From Cellvibrio sp. (lineage in GTDB: Bacteria > Pseudomonadota > Gammaproteobacteria > Pseudomonadales > Cellvibrionaceae): a stretch of 11,054 nucleotides of DNA. Each line of letters begins with the position of its first letter. The stretch's first letter is position 1. The translations under genes and the position numbers were made by a program. A model generated the notes under the pieces. It had not been told where the DNA came from, did not search any database, and was given only the letters and a program-made list of their open reading frames with translations. Shown in pieces: positions 1-6,315 of this stretch. The stretch covers positions 548 through 11,601 of the forward strand of contig DQHS01000287.1 of assembly GCA_003524365.1 (NCBI GenBank). The letters run 5' to 3'.

Positions 1-31
1 GTGGAGCGCAAGCGATACCCACAAGAAAATG

Positions 32-589
32 CTACTGATGGGGAGGCAATAGCTTTAGCATCAATGAATGGATTTTTTCTGCACCCTCTTTCTCTTCGTC
101 AAGCTCCTTAAGAAGCGCATCAATACTATTTTGAATTATTTTCCGCTTTGGAGGACTTCCCTCGCTCGTCAATTGCTGAAAAGCAAACATATGTTTGCTA
201 TTTAGAGTGGATATATTTGCATTCGCGGTTTGCAACATCGCGGATAACGCATGTATTCTTGCTGTCAAATTTTGTGCTTCCACTAACTTAGCCTGCGATG
301 AAGCGCTATCCCGCAATGCAGCTCGACTATCCTTCAATTCCTTCAATTGATACCGAATAGAAACTGTTAACCAATAGAAGGCCAACAATGCAACAATTGG
401 ATTTAAGATCCCTCCAGCATAATCTCCGAATTGAGCCCAAACTTCCGGACTCGAAGACAACTCATACCCTTTGATGCCAAAAAACCAAATAAAGTATGCC
501 CCCAGAACAAAAACTATTGCCCACAATGCCAACTCACGGCTGCCCTTCATCTTCCCATCAATAGCAACCAAATCGTCATGCCCATTCAT
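32..589 (-). CDS. Two-TM coiled-coil membrane protein, AbiC-like N-terminus
   Basis: A 185-aa protein of unproven function. Two hydrophobic segments are visible at about residues 20-38 and 58-77. Between them lies WAQFGDYAGGILNPIVALL (51-69), which resembles the start of putative phage abortive infection (putAbiC-type) proteins, where a W-x-x-FGD-x-x-GG-x-LNP pattern precedes the second helix. A charged, probably coiled-coil stretch follows (about 80-115), then a second helical charged region (150-172). The protein is shorter than I would expect for a complete AbiC-type protein, so it may be only the membrane/sensor half. The ATG at 589 is chosen because GGAG (596-599) sits 6 nt upstream; an in-frame TTG at 601 would overlap that ribosome site. 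It is divergent from the membrane-protein pair to its right. The family link comes from remembered motif similarity only, and a defence role is inference. Confidence 0.7.
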   Translation of the reverse strand: MNGHDDLVAIDGKMKGSRELALWAIVFVLGAYFIWFFGIKGYELSSSPEVWAQFGDYAGGILNPIVALLAFYWLTVSIRYQLKELKDSRAALRDSASSQAKLVEAQNLTARIHALSAMLQTANANISTLNSKHMFAFQQLTSEGSPPKRKIIQNSIDALLKELDEEKEGAEKIHSLMLKLLPPHQ

Positions 590-595
590 AAACAG

Positions 596-599
596 CTCC
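596..599 (-). promoter_or_regulatory. Ribosome binding site GGAG deciding the 589 start
   Basis: On the minus strand GGAG lies 6 nt before the ATG at 589. It overlaps the alternative TTG at 601, which argues against that longer start. Confidence 0.6.
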
Positions 600-730
600 A
601 ATTAAAAATAACTAACCATCTGATGCGTTATATTCCAATTAATATTAAACAACAAGTAAGATACCTTCTATCATGCAAGAAAACCAAGCCATCAGGAATT
701 TCTATTAATTTTTCAAAACAACACAATCAA

Positions 731-1399
731 ATGCCAAATAAAGCCTTATACATGTACCTCAGCCTAACCATCGTAGCAATTCTAACCCTAGCCTGCCTCC
801 AAATGGCCTTCATCCTCCCCGAAGGCCTGCTCGGCGCAGGCAATTCAATTGCAGAGCGCAATGAATTTATCCAAAACAATCTAGGATTATGGCGATTAGG
901 TTGGTTTAACTGGATGCTGGCCGCACTTGGGCTGCTCACCTTTTGCACCATGCTACTGCCGTTTATTCCCAAATCCGAATGGCGTGTATTGGGAATATTA
1001 TTGGTAGCGCTAGGCATAGTTCCGGACATTGGTGCAGAAGTTATTTTTGCGTTTGTGATTCCGCATAGCCACACGATTGACCCAACACTGGCGACAATGC
1101 AAACACTGGAATTAATTGCGGTGCAGCTAACCGGCACATTGGGCAATGGTCTCTACAACATTGGGGGATTGTTGTTAAATGTTTTGCTGCTAAACAATCA
1201 ACGACTGCCTCGCAAATTAATTTTAATGGGAATTCCCGGTTGGTTTTTTGGTTTTGTTTTAAGTATCGCCTGCGCAATGCAAGCGTTGGACACAGCAAAA
1301 TTCTTTACTGCAACGGGCATGGTGTGGAGTACGGCATGGATGTTTGCGCTGACGATAAAAGTATTTCCGCGCGCAAACCAATTAAAAGTCGATTACTGA
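731..1399 (+). CDS. Six-TM integral membrane protein of unknown function
   Basis: A 222-aa protein with about six hydrophobic helices, at roughly residues 8-30, 60-79, 86-111, 126-154, 163-184 and 192-211. The loops are short, and I see no enzymatic motif; acidic and His residues near the membrane (D99, E103, H112, H114) could be functional. I do not recognise the family. The reading frame is open back to 431, but the first 100 codons are basic and polar, overlap the divergent gene and lack a ribosome site, so the ATG at 731 is preferred. The start is still uncertain, because 731 also has no clear Shine-Dalgarno and an ATG at 752 would place translation directly at the first helix. The stop is 1 bp before the next gene, so the two are almost certainly co-transcribed and translationally coupled. 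Inner-membrane location is inferred. Confidence 0.75.
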   Translation: MPNKALYMYLSLTIVAILTLACLQMAFILPEGLLGAGNSIAERNEFIQNNLGLWRLGWFNWMLAALGLLTFCTMLLPFIPKSEWRVLGILLVALGIVPDIGAEVIFAFVIPHSHTIDPTLATMQTLELIAVQLTGTLGNGLYNIGGLLLNVLLLNNQRLPRKLILMGIPGWFFGFVLSIACAMQALDTAKFFTATGMVWSTAWMFALTIKVFPRANQLKVDY

Positions 1400-1400
1400 T

Positions 1401-1907
1401 ATGGCGACTATCGATATATTTGTTGCACTAAAAATCATGCATATCGGCTCACTGGTTTTTTGGCTCGGCCCGAGCCTTGGTGCATGGTTTATTCTGATGG
1501 CGATGCGCAAACAACTGGGTGAGATTACGCCCGCGACACATCTGGCGTATCGTGTTTTTATAAAAATGCTGATTCTTGAACACGTTGCATTTGTATCTTT
1601 GATTGCCAGCGGTATCGGAATGGCAATTCTGGTTTTTGGATTTAACCAAGCCTGGCTACAATGGAAACTGCTGATCATCTTGCTATTAATAATACCGCTG
1701 GAAATACTGGATATTTGGTACGGCAATATTAAACTGCCGCAGATTTTTTCCCGTTTGAATGAAGCGGGTTACGATACAAAACAAACACGAACGCTCCATA
1801 TTTATCATGCCTATGTAACTCGTATTGCCATCGCGATTATTCCGGTCAGCGTATTGGCAATTATGTGGTTGGTGATTGCAAAACCGAGCTTAGCTAACCT
1901 CTGGTGA
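1401..1907 (+). CDS. Four-TM membrane protein, DUF2269/CopD-like
   Basis: A 168-aa protein with four predicted membrane helices at about residues 7-33, 57-79, 86-106 and 139-160. The N-terminal pattern LKIMHIGSLVFWLGPSLGAW (10-29), with a His in the first helix followed by a small-residue-rich FWLG, resembles the DUF2269/CopD-like group of small four-helix proteins. Other histidines lie at 61, 133 and 136, near helix ends, and could bind metal or heme, but this is conjecture. The ATG is 1 bp after the stop of the upstream six-helix protein, so the pair likely works together in the membrane. No substrate can be inferred. Confidence 0.75.
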   Translation: MATIDIFVALKIMHIGSLVFWLGPSLGAWFILMAMRKQLGEITPATHLAYRVFIKMLILEHVAFVSLIASGIGMAILVFGFNQAWLQWKLLIILLLIIPLEILDIWYGNIKLPQIFSRLNEAGYDTKQTRTLHIYHAYVTRIAIAIIPVSVLAIMWLVIAKPSLANLW

Positions 1908-1947
1908 ATATATTGATGGGTTTTAAAAATAGATATTCGACAAAATA

Positions 1948-2012
1948 GGGCGCAGCAAGCAGCTGCCCCTACGGGTGCAATGCTATTTGTAGGGGCGCCG
2001 CTTGCTGCGCCC
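1948..2012. repeat. GC-rich palindromic intergenic repeat (REP/MITE-like)
   Basis: A 25-nt left arm (1948-1972, beginning GGGCGCAGCAAGC) and a 24-nt right arm (1989-2012, ending GCTTGCTGCGCCC) are reverse complements apart from one base of length difference and one mismatch near the middle of the arms. They enclose a 16-nt AT-richer loop. The GC-rich element stands in the otherwise AT-rich 248-bp gap between the membrane-protein pair and the isomerase gene. Arms of this type are widespread as dispersed palindromic repeats in proteobacteria. It could also end transcription of the upstream pair, but no T-run follows it. Confidence 0.8.
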
Positions 2013-2155
2013 TTGTCATTAAAACCACCCTTTCCCTTCAATTAACCCACATCCCCCTATATCATTAGCATCTCTGCAAAACATCGGTCATTACCAGCAA
2101 ACAGCGCCAAAGAGCCTGTCATAAAACCCTTTTTTATTTTGAGAGAGCTTTTGCC

Positions 2156-2794
2156 ATGAAAATTGCATTAATGAACGAATTCAGCCAAGCATCCAAAAAC
2201 ACCATCGTATTGCAGCAACTTACCGATGTTGCTGCCGAGCAACAACACAGTGTGTTCAACGTGGGCATGAGCGATGACAACGACCACTATCTGACCTACA
2301 TCCACTTAGGCGTGATGGCCAGTTTGTTATTGAATTCCAAAACGGTGGATTTTGTGGTGAGCGGTTGCGGTACCGGCCAAGGTGCGATGATGTCGCTCAA
2401 CGCTCACCCCGGCGTTTTCTGCGGTTACTGTATTGAACCGACCGATGCTTACTTGTTTGCGCAGGTGAATAATGGCAACGCATTAGCACTGCCGTTTGCC
2501 AAGGGTTTTGGTTGGGGTGCCGAATTGAATATCCGCACTATTTTTGAAAAAGCATTTACCGGTGTACGTGGCCAAGGCTATCCCGCTGAGCGCCGCGAAT
2601 CGCAAGTGCGCAATGCGGGAATTCTCACCAGCATTAAAACTGCGACTGCAAAAAATTATTTGGATGGTCTGAGCGCAATTGATCCGGAAATCGTAAAAAC
2701 AGCGGTGACTGGCGAGCGCTTCCAAGCCTGCTTCTTTGAAAACTGCCAGGATGATAGCATTCGCACATTTGTCAGAGGCGTGCTAGGTCAATAA
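2156..2794 (+). CDS. RpiB/LacA/LacB family sugar-phosphate isomerase
   Basis: A 212-aa cytoplasmic enzyme of the RpiB/LacAB fold, which interconverts aldose and ketose phosphates (ribose-5-phosphate/ribulose-5-phosphate or galactose-6-phosphate/tagatose-6-phosphate). The family's catalytic cysteine is in SGCGTGQG (C71). The following segment NNGNALALPFAKG (105-117) matches the substrate-binding loop that reads H/N-N-x-x-N-x-LALG in classic RpiB. Arginines in YPAERRESQVRN (142-153) may replace the phosphate-binding arginines. At 212 aa it is longer than classic RpiB (about 150 aa) and belongs to the longer type also found in Vibrio, with extra C-terminal residues ending FFENCQDD. The true sugar is not predictable, and no sugar transport or catabolic gene adjoins it. 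Only a weak purine-rich ribosome site (GAGAGAG) precedes the ATG. Confidence 0.88.
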   Translation: MKIALMNEFSQASKNTIVLQQLTDVAAEQQHSVFNVGMSDDNDHYLTYIHLGVMASLLLNSKTVDFVVSGCGTGQGAMMSLNAHPGVFCGYCIEPTDAYLFAQVNNGNALALPFAKGFGWGAELNIRTIFEKAFTGVRGQGYPAERRESQVRNAGILTSIKTATAKNYLDGLSAIDPEIVKTAVTGERFQACFFENCQDDSIRTFVRGVLGQ

Positions 2795-2805
2795 AAATTA
2801 CAACG

Positions 2806-2833
2806 GCACCCACCAACGAGCGTGGGCGCTTTT
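2806..2833 (+). terminator. Putative rho-independent terminator after the isomerase gene
   Basis: GCACCCAC (2806-2813) and GTGGGCGC (2822-2829) form an 8-bp stem with one A-C mismatch and an 8-nt loop. TTTT follows (2830-2833). It lies 11 bp after the isomerase stop and separates it from the convergent gene. Confidence 0.55.
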
Positions 2834-2861
2834 ATTAATATTCAGGCAGCGAGTCTATTAA

Positions 2862-3299
2862 TTATCTCTGGCTGTGCATGTGATCGTATTTGATGAAATG
2901 TTCGCGCGCCATTACGACCAGCTGTTCGTCGCTCGGGTGATCGCTCGGCACCACACCGATAATTGCTTTTGCAATTATCGGATCATGGCGTTCGCAGTGA
3001 GCGCGAAATTCATCTTTGGCCTGCGCTGGCCCAGTCACGAGAATTTCTTTTATCTCCGCTAACGCCTGCGCAATTTTATGGTAGTAGTCTTGATCAACAG
3101 TAGCGTGCCCCCCGGCAGGGGAGTGGTGTCCATGCGCGCTGGCGCGCCCATGCATATTTTGATGAGCTCCCGCGTGGCCGCCAGGTGCCAGATGGTGGCT
3201 GCGCGATTTGATGCGCTGCAATTCAACAATTCCTTGTTCAAACGTAATAATGTGAGCCTCTTTGCGATCCAACCAGACAACTGCGTGATAACTAGTCAT
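2862..3299 (-). CDS. 'Translational machinery' family protein, eRF1/Pelota-like fold, His-rich linker
   Basis: A 145-aa soluble protein. The N-terminus TSYHAVVWLDRKEAHIITF (2-20) and the C-terminal part with EILVTGPAQAKDEF (85-98), HERHD-like residues and a conserved acidic tail are typical of short proteobacterial proteins annotated as translational machinery or host-attachment-like proteins, related to the eRF1/Pelota third domain. Between the two parts sits a low-complexity Gly/Ala/His linker (about 35-65) with nine histidines: 35, 36, 42, 46, 50, 56, 58, 59 and 65. Such linkers often bind transition metals, but that is inference. The ATG at 3299 has a strong AAGGAG (3308-3313) 8 nt upstream, so the longer in-frame start at 3329 is rejected. 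It is a single gene, convergent with the isomerase and divergent from ubiX. Its exact role is not established. Confidence 0.8.
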   Translation of the reverse strand: MTSYHAVVWLDRKEAHIITFEQGIVELQRIKSRSHHLAPGGHAGAHQNMHGRASAHGHHSPAGGHATVDQDYYHKIAQALAEIKEILVTGPAQAKDEFRAHCERHDPIIAKAIIGVVPSDHPSDEQLVVMAREHFIKYDHMHSQR

Positions 3300-3307
3300 G
3301 AGCCTTG

Positions 3308-3313
3308 CTCCTT
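3308..3313 (-). promoter_or_regulatory. Strong Shine-Dalgarno AAGGAG
   Basis: AAGGAG on the minus strand, 8 nt before the ATG at 3299. It decides the start of the His-rich-linker protein. Confidence 0.8.
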
Positions 3314-3318
3314 TGAGA

Positions 3319-3346
3319 GTAGTATGCAATTAAAACGCGATATCAA
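3319..3346 (-). promoter_or_regulatory. Possible sigma-70 promoter for the 2862-3299 gene
   Basis: On the minus strand TTGATA (3341-3346; 5/6 match to -35) is followed after 16 bp by TACTAC (3319-3324; weak -10). A TG dinucleotide lies just upstream of the -10. This is a weak call made by eye. Confidence 0.3.
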
Positions 3347-3392
3347 CCGTTCATTTATACTGGCACAGCTGGGGTATTCCCGCTTGTTTAAA

Positions 3393-3453
3393 ATCAACAT
3401 AAGTTGATCTGCAGCAAGGGTGGCGACATATTGCAAAGCCTCATATCATGATA
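3393..3453. other. Two small palindromes in the divergent intergenic region before ubiX
   Basis: ATCAAC-ATAA-GTTGAT (3393-3408) is a 6-bp inverted repeat, and TATCATGATA (3444-3453) is a 10-bp perfect palindrome. Both lie in the 231-bp gap between the divergent genes starting at 3299 and 3531. They could be operators, but palindromes this short also arise by chance. Confidence 0.25.
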
Positions 3454-3520
3454 AGTAATAAGACGCCGCAGGGATTAAATTCCCCGCATCTATACATCAA
3501 CGGAGCAAATTCATAAAAGT

Positions 3521-3524
3521 GGAG
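3521..3524 (+). promoter_or_regulatory. Ribosome binding site GGAG deciding the ubiX start
   Basis: GGAG lies 6 nt before the ATG at 3531. It overlaps an in-frame GTG at 3519, which makes the longer start unlikely. Confidence 0.6.
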
Positions 3525-3530
3525 CCAATC

Positions 3531-4139
3531 ATGAAACCTCGCTCAGTCACCCTCGCGATTACCGGTGCATCCGGCGCGCAATACGGTTTGCGTTTGCTGC
3601 AGTGTTTGTTGGCGGCCGATTGCAAAGTATTTTTGATGATTTCCAGCGCCGCAGAGGTGGTGATCCGCACCGAGACAGATCTGGATTTGCCGCGCGATCT
3701 GGAAGAACAGCAGGCTATGCTGTGTGAAATGTTCGGTGCCGATGAAGAACAATTGCAATTGCTTGCGAAAGATGATTGGTTTGCTGCAGTGGCTTCGGGT
3801 TCAAGCTCACCCAGTTCGATGGTGATTTGCCCAGCAAGCGGAGGAACACTTTCGGCCATCGCACACGGTGCAAGCAATAATTTAATCGAGCGCGCTGCTG
3901 ATGTTGCATTAAAAGAACGTCGTAAATTAATTGTGGTGCCGCGCGAGACGCCCTACTCCGAAATCCATTTGGAAAATATGCTGAAGCTGACGCAGATGGG
4001 AGTCATTGTACTACCAGCCAGCCCCGGTTTTTATATGCAGCCGCAATCGGTTGAAGAACTGGTGGACTTCATCGTGGCCCGCATTCTCGACCAGCTCGGC
4101 GTAGCACAAGATTTAATGCCGCGTTGGGGTGAGGATTAA
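3531..4139 (+). CDS. ubiX: Flavin prenyltransferase UbiX
   Basis: A 202-aa flavoprotein that prenylates FMN to make the prenyl-FMN cofactor of UbiD-type decarboxylases, needed for ubiquinone synthesis. The family motifs are complete: FMN-binding ITGASGAQYG (10-19), CPASGGTLSAIAHG (100-113), then N-L-x-x-RAADVALKERR and VPRETPYSEIHLENM (136-150), and the PASPGFY segment near the C-terminus. Its length is normal for the family. The ATG at 3531 is chosen over the GTG at 3519. It is followed after 8 bp by HMG-CoA lyase, an arrangement that suggests co-transcription, although the pathways are not obviously linked. No ubiD is present in this window. The protein is cytosolic, and the family assembles as a dodecamer. 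Confidence 0.95.
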   Translation: MKPRSVTLAITGASGAQYGLRLLQCLLAADCKVFLMISSAAEVVIRTETDLDLPRDLEEQQAMLCEMFGADEEQLQLLAKDDWFAAVASGSSSPSSMVICPASGGTLSAIAHGASNNLIERAADVALKERRKLIVVPRETPYSEIHLENMLKLTQMGVIVLPASPGFYMQPQSVEELVDFIVARILDQLGVAQDLMPRWGED

Positions 4140-4147
4140 TTTTTATT

Positions 4148-5044
4148 ATGAATTTACCGAAAAAAGTCCGCATTGTTGAAGTCGGCCCGCGCGATGGACT
4201 ACAAAATGAAAAGCAAGCCATCCCGACTGCTGCCAAAATTCAATTGATAGAAAATCTCGTTGATGCAGGCTTGACCTACATCGAAGCCGGCAGCTTTGTG
4301 AACCCGAAATGGGTGCCGCAAATGGCCGATAGCGGCGAAGTATTTTCCGGCATCGCACGCAAACCCGGCGTGACTTACGCAGCACTCACACCCAACTTGC
4401 AAGGTTATGAACGTGCGCTTGCCGTTGACGCCAATGAAGTCGCGATTTTTGCTGCAGCATCTGAAGCTTTTAGCCAAAAAAATATTAACTGTTCCATTAG
4501 TGAAAGCATCCAGCGTTTTGAAACTTTAATAGGCGCTGCACAAACGCAACAGATTCCCGTGCGCGGATATATCTCTTGCGTTGCAGGTTGCCCTTATTCG
4601 GGCGATGTTGATGTGCACACCGTTGCGAGCATCGCCAAAGAATTACTAGCCATGGGCTGCTATGAAATTTCACTGGGCGATACCATCGGCGTTGGCACTG
4701 CGGGGCAAATCAAACATTTGATTGAAATACTCGCGCGCGATATCCCCATTGAAAAAATTGCCGCCCATATGCACGACACATATGGGCAGGCACTCGCGAA
4801 TATTTATGCCGCGTTGGAGATGGGCGTAAGCGTGGTGGATTCATCCGTCGCCGGTTTAGGCGGCTGCCCTTATGCAGCGGGCGCGACGGGCAATATTGCC
4901 ACTGAAGATGTGGTGTATTTATTAAATGGTTTGGGAATTGAACATGGCGTTGATCTGGATAAGTTAATTTATGCGGGCAATACCATCAGTGCAGTATTGA
5001 ATAAACCGAGTAATTCCAAAGTCGCAAAGGCGATGAGCAAATAA
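4148..5044 (+). CDS. mvaB: Hydroxymethylglutaryl-CoA lyase
   Basis: A 298-aa TIM-barrel enzyme that cleaves (S)-3-hydroxy-3-methylglutaryl-CoA to acetyl-CoA and acetoacetate, the last step of leucine breakdown. Conserved residues match the human enzyme with a constant offset of 26: R15 and D16 in VGPRDGLQNE, metal ligands H207 and H209 in AAHMHD, the catalytic C240 in the signature GLGGCPYAAGATGN, and N249. The active site is therefore intact. Length is full for the bacterial cytosolic form, with no targeting peptide. The gene starts 8 bp after ubiX. No other leucine-degradation gene (isovaleryl-CoA dehydrogenase, methylcrotonyl-CoA carboxylase) adjoins it, unlike typical liu clusters, where the gene is called liuE. 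Confidence 0.95.
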   Translation: MNLPKKVRIVEVGPRDGLQNEKQAIPTAAKIQLIENLVDAGLTYIEAGSFVNPKWVPQMADSGEVFSGIARKPGVTYAALTPNLQGYERALAVDANEVAIFAAASEAFSQKNINCSISESIQRFETLIGAAQTQQIPVRGYISCVAGCPYSGDVDVHTVASIAKELLAMGCYEISLGDTIGVGTAGQIKHLIEILARDIPIEKIAAHMHDTYGQALANIYAALEMGVSVVDSSVAGLGGCPYAAGATGNIATEDVVYLLNGLGIEHGVDLDKLIYAGNTISAVLNKPSNSKVAKAMSK

Positions 5045-5160
5045 CTTAACCCCCTTCCGGCCTCCCCCTTGGCAGGCGGAGGAGCAAAACATTACAGCTC
5101 CCTTCGAGGGAGGGATTAAAAGTCCCCTCCTCTTTTTAAGGGGAGGGTTAGGGTGGAGTT
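5045..5160. repeat. Intergenic repeat of short GC-rich hairpins
   Basis: Most of the 133-bp gap holds a purine/pyrimidine-skewed element. Inside it are three small stem-loops: CCTCC/GGAGG (5061-5065/5078-5082), CTCCCT-TCG-AGGGAG (5098-5112) and TCCCC/GGGGA (5123-5127/5140-5144). The outer ends, AACTTAACCCCC on the left and GGGTTAGGGTGGAGTT on the right, are imperfect inverted copies of each other. Sequences of this CCCTAACCCTCCCC type are common dispersed intergenic repeats in bacteria. It may also attenuate read-through from the HMG-CoA lyase gene. Confidence 0.65.
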
Positions 5161-5177
5161 AACAATTCGAGGTAAAC

Positions 5178-5474
5178 ATGAACAACGAAATCGAACAAAA
5201 AATCAATTTGGAAACCGCGCAAATTCACTGGCACGAACTGCAGCGCTTTTTTGCCAGCGGCAATGCTATCGCCGTAGATCCAACACTGGATTTAACCCAT
5301 GTCGCTGCACAAATCGTCGCTGACAATGCAGTTCAAATCAAAGAGTGGATGGACGCCGGTTTAGTTGATGTCGTAAAAGATGCTCAAGCGCAAATATGGT
5401 ATGAACAAAATGCATTGGTATGGGCTGTGGTAATAAAACCTTGGGTGTTAGTGCAGCCGATTGCCAAAGAGTAA
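5178..5474 (+). CDS. DUF2288 family protein
   Basis: A 98-aa small soluble protein. Residues LETAQIHWHELQRFFASG (11-28), then VDP-x-LDL, and the C-terminal WAVVIKPWVLVQP (82-94) are the hallmark segments of DUF2288 proteins of gammaproteobacteria. Function is unknown. The start is supported by GAGG (5169-5172) 5 nt before the ATG. It stands alone after the hairpin repeat and converges on the DUF4130 gene with a 54-bp gap. No membrane segment or catalytic motif is seen. Confidence 0.88.
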   Translation: MNNEIEQKINLETAQIHWHELQRFFASGNAIAVDPTLDLTHVAAQIVADNAVQIKEWMDAGLVDVVKDAQAQIWYEQNALVWAVVIKPWVLVQPIAKE

Positions 5475-5528
5475 TTCAATTAACCAAATATTCGAGACCA
5501 GCCACGCGAGCTGAAAATGAAGGATTAA

Positions 5529-6311
5529 TCATTTCTTTGGTTTGGGTTTTTTTTCGGTTAAATACTTCCAATAACGACGCGGCACATGACGCAGGTGTAA
5601 TTTTGGATTATTTCGTTCATTAATATTGACCGCATGAAAATAACTTTCCCACAGTGACTGATACTCTTTTTCTCCTATATCCTGAGCCGCACTGACCTCA
5701 AACATGTTGTAATTCTGTGCAATTATCTGATCATCAGCTCTTACGTACGACATATTTAACTGATCGTAATACAACCCATAATTGCGACTCACATCAAAAA
5801 TCACCCAAGCTTGATCCGCATAACGCCGTTCAAAATGATCGCCAATTAATGGCAATATATTAAAATCGGGTTCAATTGCCGCACAAAATAGTCCACCTGG
5901 ATTTTCTTGAAAGCGCACGAACGCATGCATACGATGCACTTCACGGCCGATCATTTTTTCAATCTGAGCCGCTTTCAAAATACAGGGATTCGCAAAATTT
6001 TCCAGTATAGTCTCGTCACCATGCTGGATAATTGCCTGCACCACCTGATAAATCAGCATTTCACTTAAAGGTAATTCGGATAGAAATATCTTGTTAATTA
6101 ATGCAGAGGCAGAGGCGTTTGTACGTCCATCAATTCCTTTAAGCACACGCGCCGCCCAGCTTTCATTTGTATCAATGCGCCTAGCCGTATCCAGCAACGC
6201 AAATTGATAATTCTCTTCTGCATTAATTCCGACCGGAGCTATGCGTTCCTTGAAGCTTACAAAAATGCAACTGAGCAAACCTTCATAACTGCCATCATAA
6301 ATAAAAATCAT
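5529..6311 (-). CDS. DUF4130 / TIGR03915 DNA-metabolism protein, partner of radical SAM protein
   Basis: A 260-aa protein of the family always found beside TIGR03916 radical SAM proteins and assigned to DNA metabolism. Hallmarks are the N-terminus MIFIYDGSYEGLLSCIF (1-17), the central MHAFVRFQENPGGLFCAAIE (128-147), DHFERRYADQAWVIFD (158-173), and the C-terminal LWESYFHAVNINERNNPKL plus PRRYWKYLTE (244-253). In many genomes this protein is fused to a uracil-DNA-glycosylase-like domain; here it ends in a lysine/proline tail (KKPKPKK) with no such domain, so it is the stand-alone form. The start at 6311 lies 4 bp past the TAG of the radical SAM gene and matches the family N-terminus, so the in-frame extension to 6446 is rejected. 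It is translationally coupled and, by inference, SOS-induced with its partner. Confidence 0.92.
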   Translation of the reverse strand: MIFIYDGSYEGLLSCIFVSFKERIAPVGINAEENYQFALLDTARRIDTNESWAARVLKGIDGRTNASASALINKIFLSELPLSEMLIYQVVQAIIQHGDETILENFANPCILKAAQIEKMIGREVHRMHAFVRFQENPGGLFCAAIEPDFNILPLIGDHFERRYADQAWVIFDVSRNYGLYYDQLNMSYVRADDQIIAQNYNMFEVSAAQDIGEKEYQSLWESYFHAVNINERNNPKLHLRHVPRRYWKYLTEKKPKPKK

Positions 6312-6315
6312 TGCT

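Noticed and set aside
1..31. Possible terminator after the AbiC-like gene (GTGG/CCAC ends in the first 22 bases)
   Set aside because: The stem is short and bulged, and no T-run follows on the minus strand. The window edge prevents judging it further.
431..730. 100-codon in-frame N-terminal extension of the six-TM protein
   Set aside because: It overlaps the divergent gene, is polar and basic with no family-like features, and has no ribosome site at its start or at the internal ATG at 623.
3078..3407. Plus-strand open frame opposite the His-rich-linker protein
   Set aside because: It runs through the promoter and ribosome site of the real minus-strand gene and has no recognisable content.
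4199..4477. Minus-strand open frame inside the HMG-CoA lyase gene
   Set aside because: It is a shadow of a gene with full catalytic conservation; its translation resembles nothing.
5475..5528. Terminator between the convergent DUF2288 and DUF4130 genes
   Set aside because: Only a 4-bp CAGC/GCTG stem is visible, which is not convincing.
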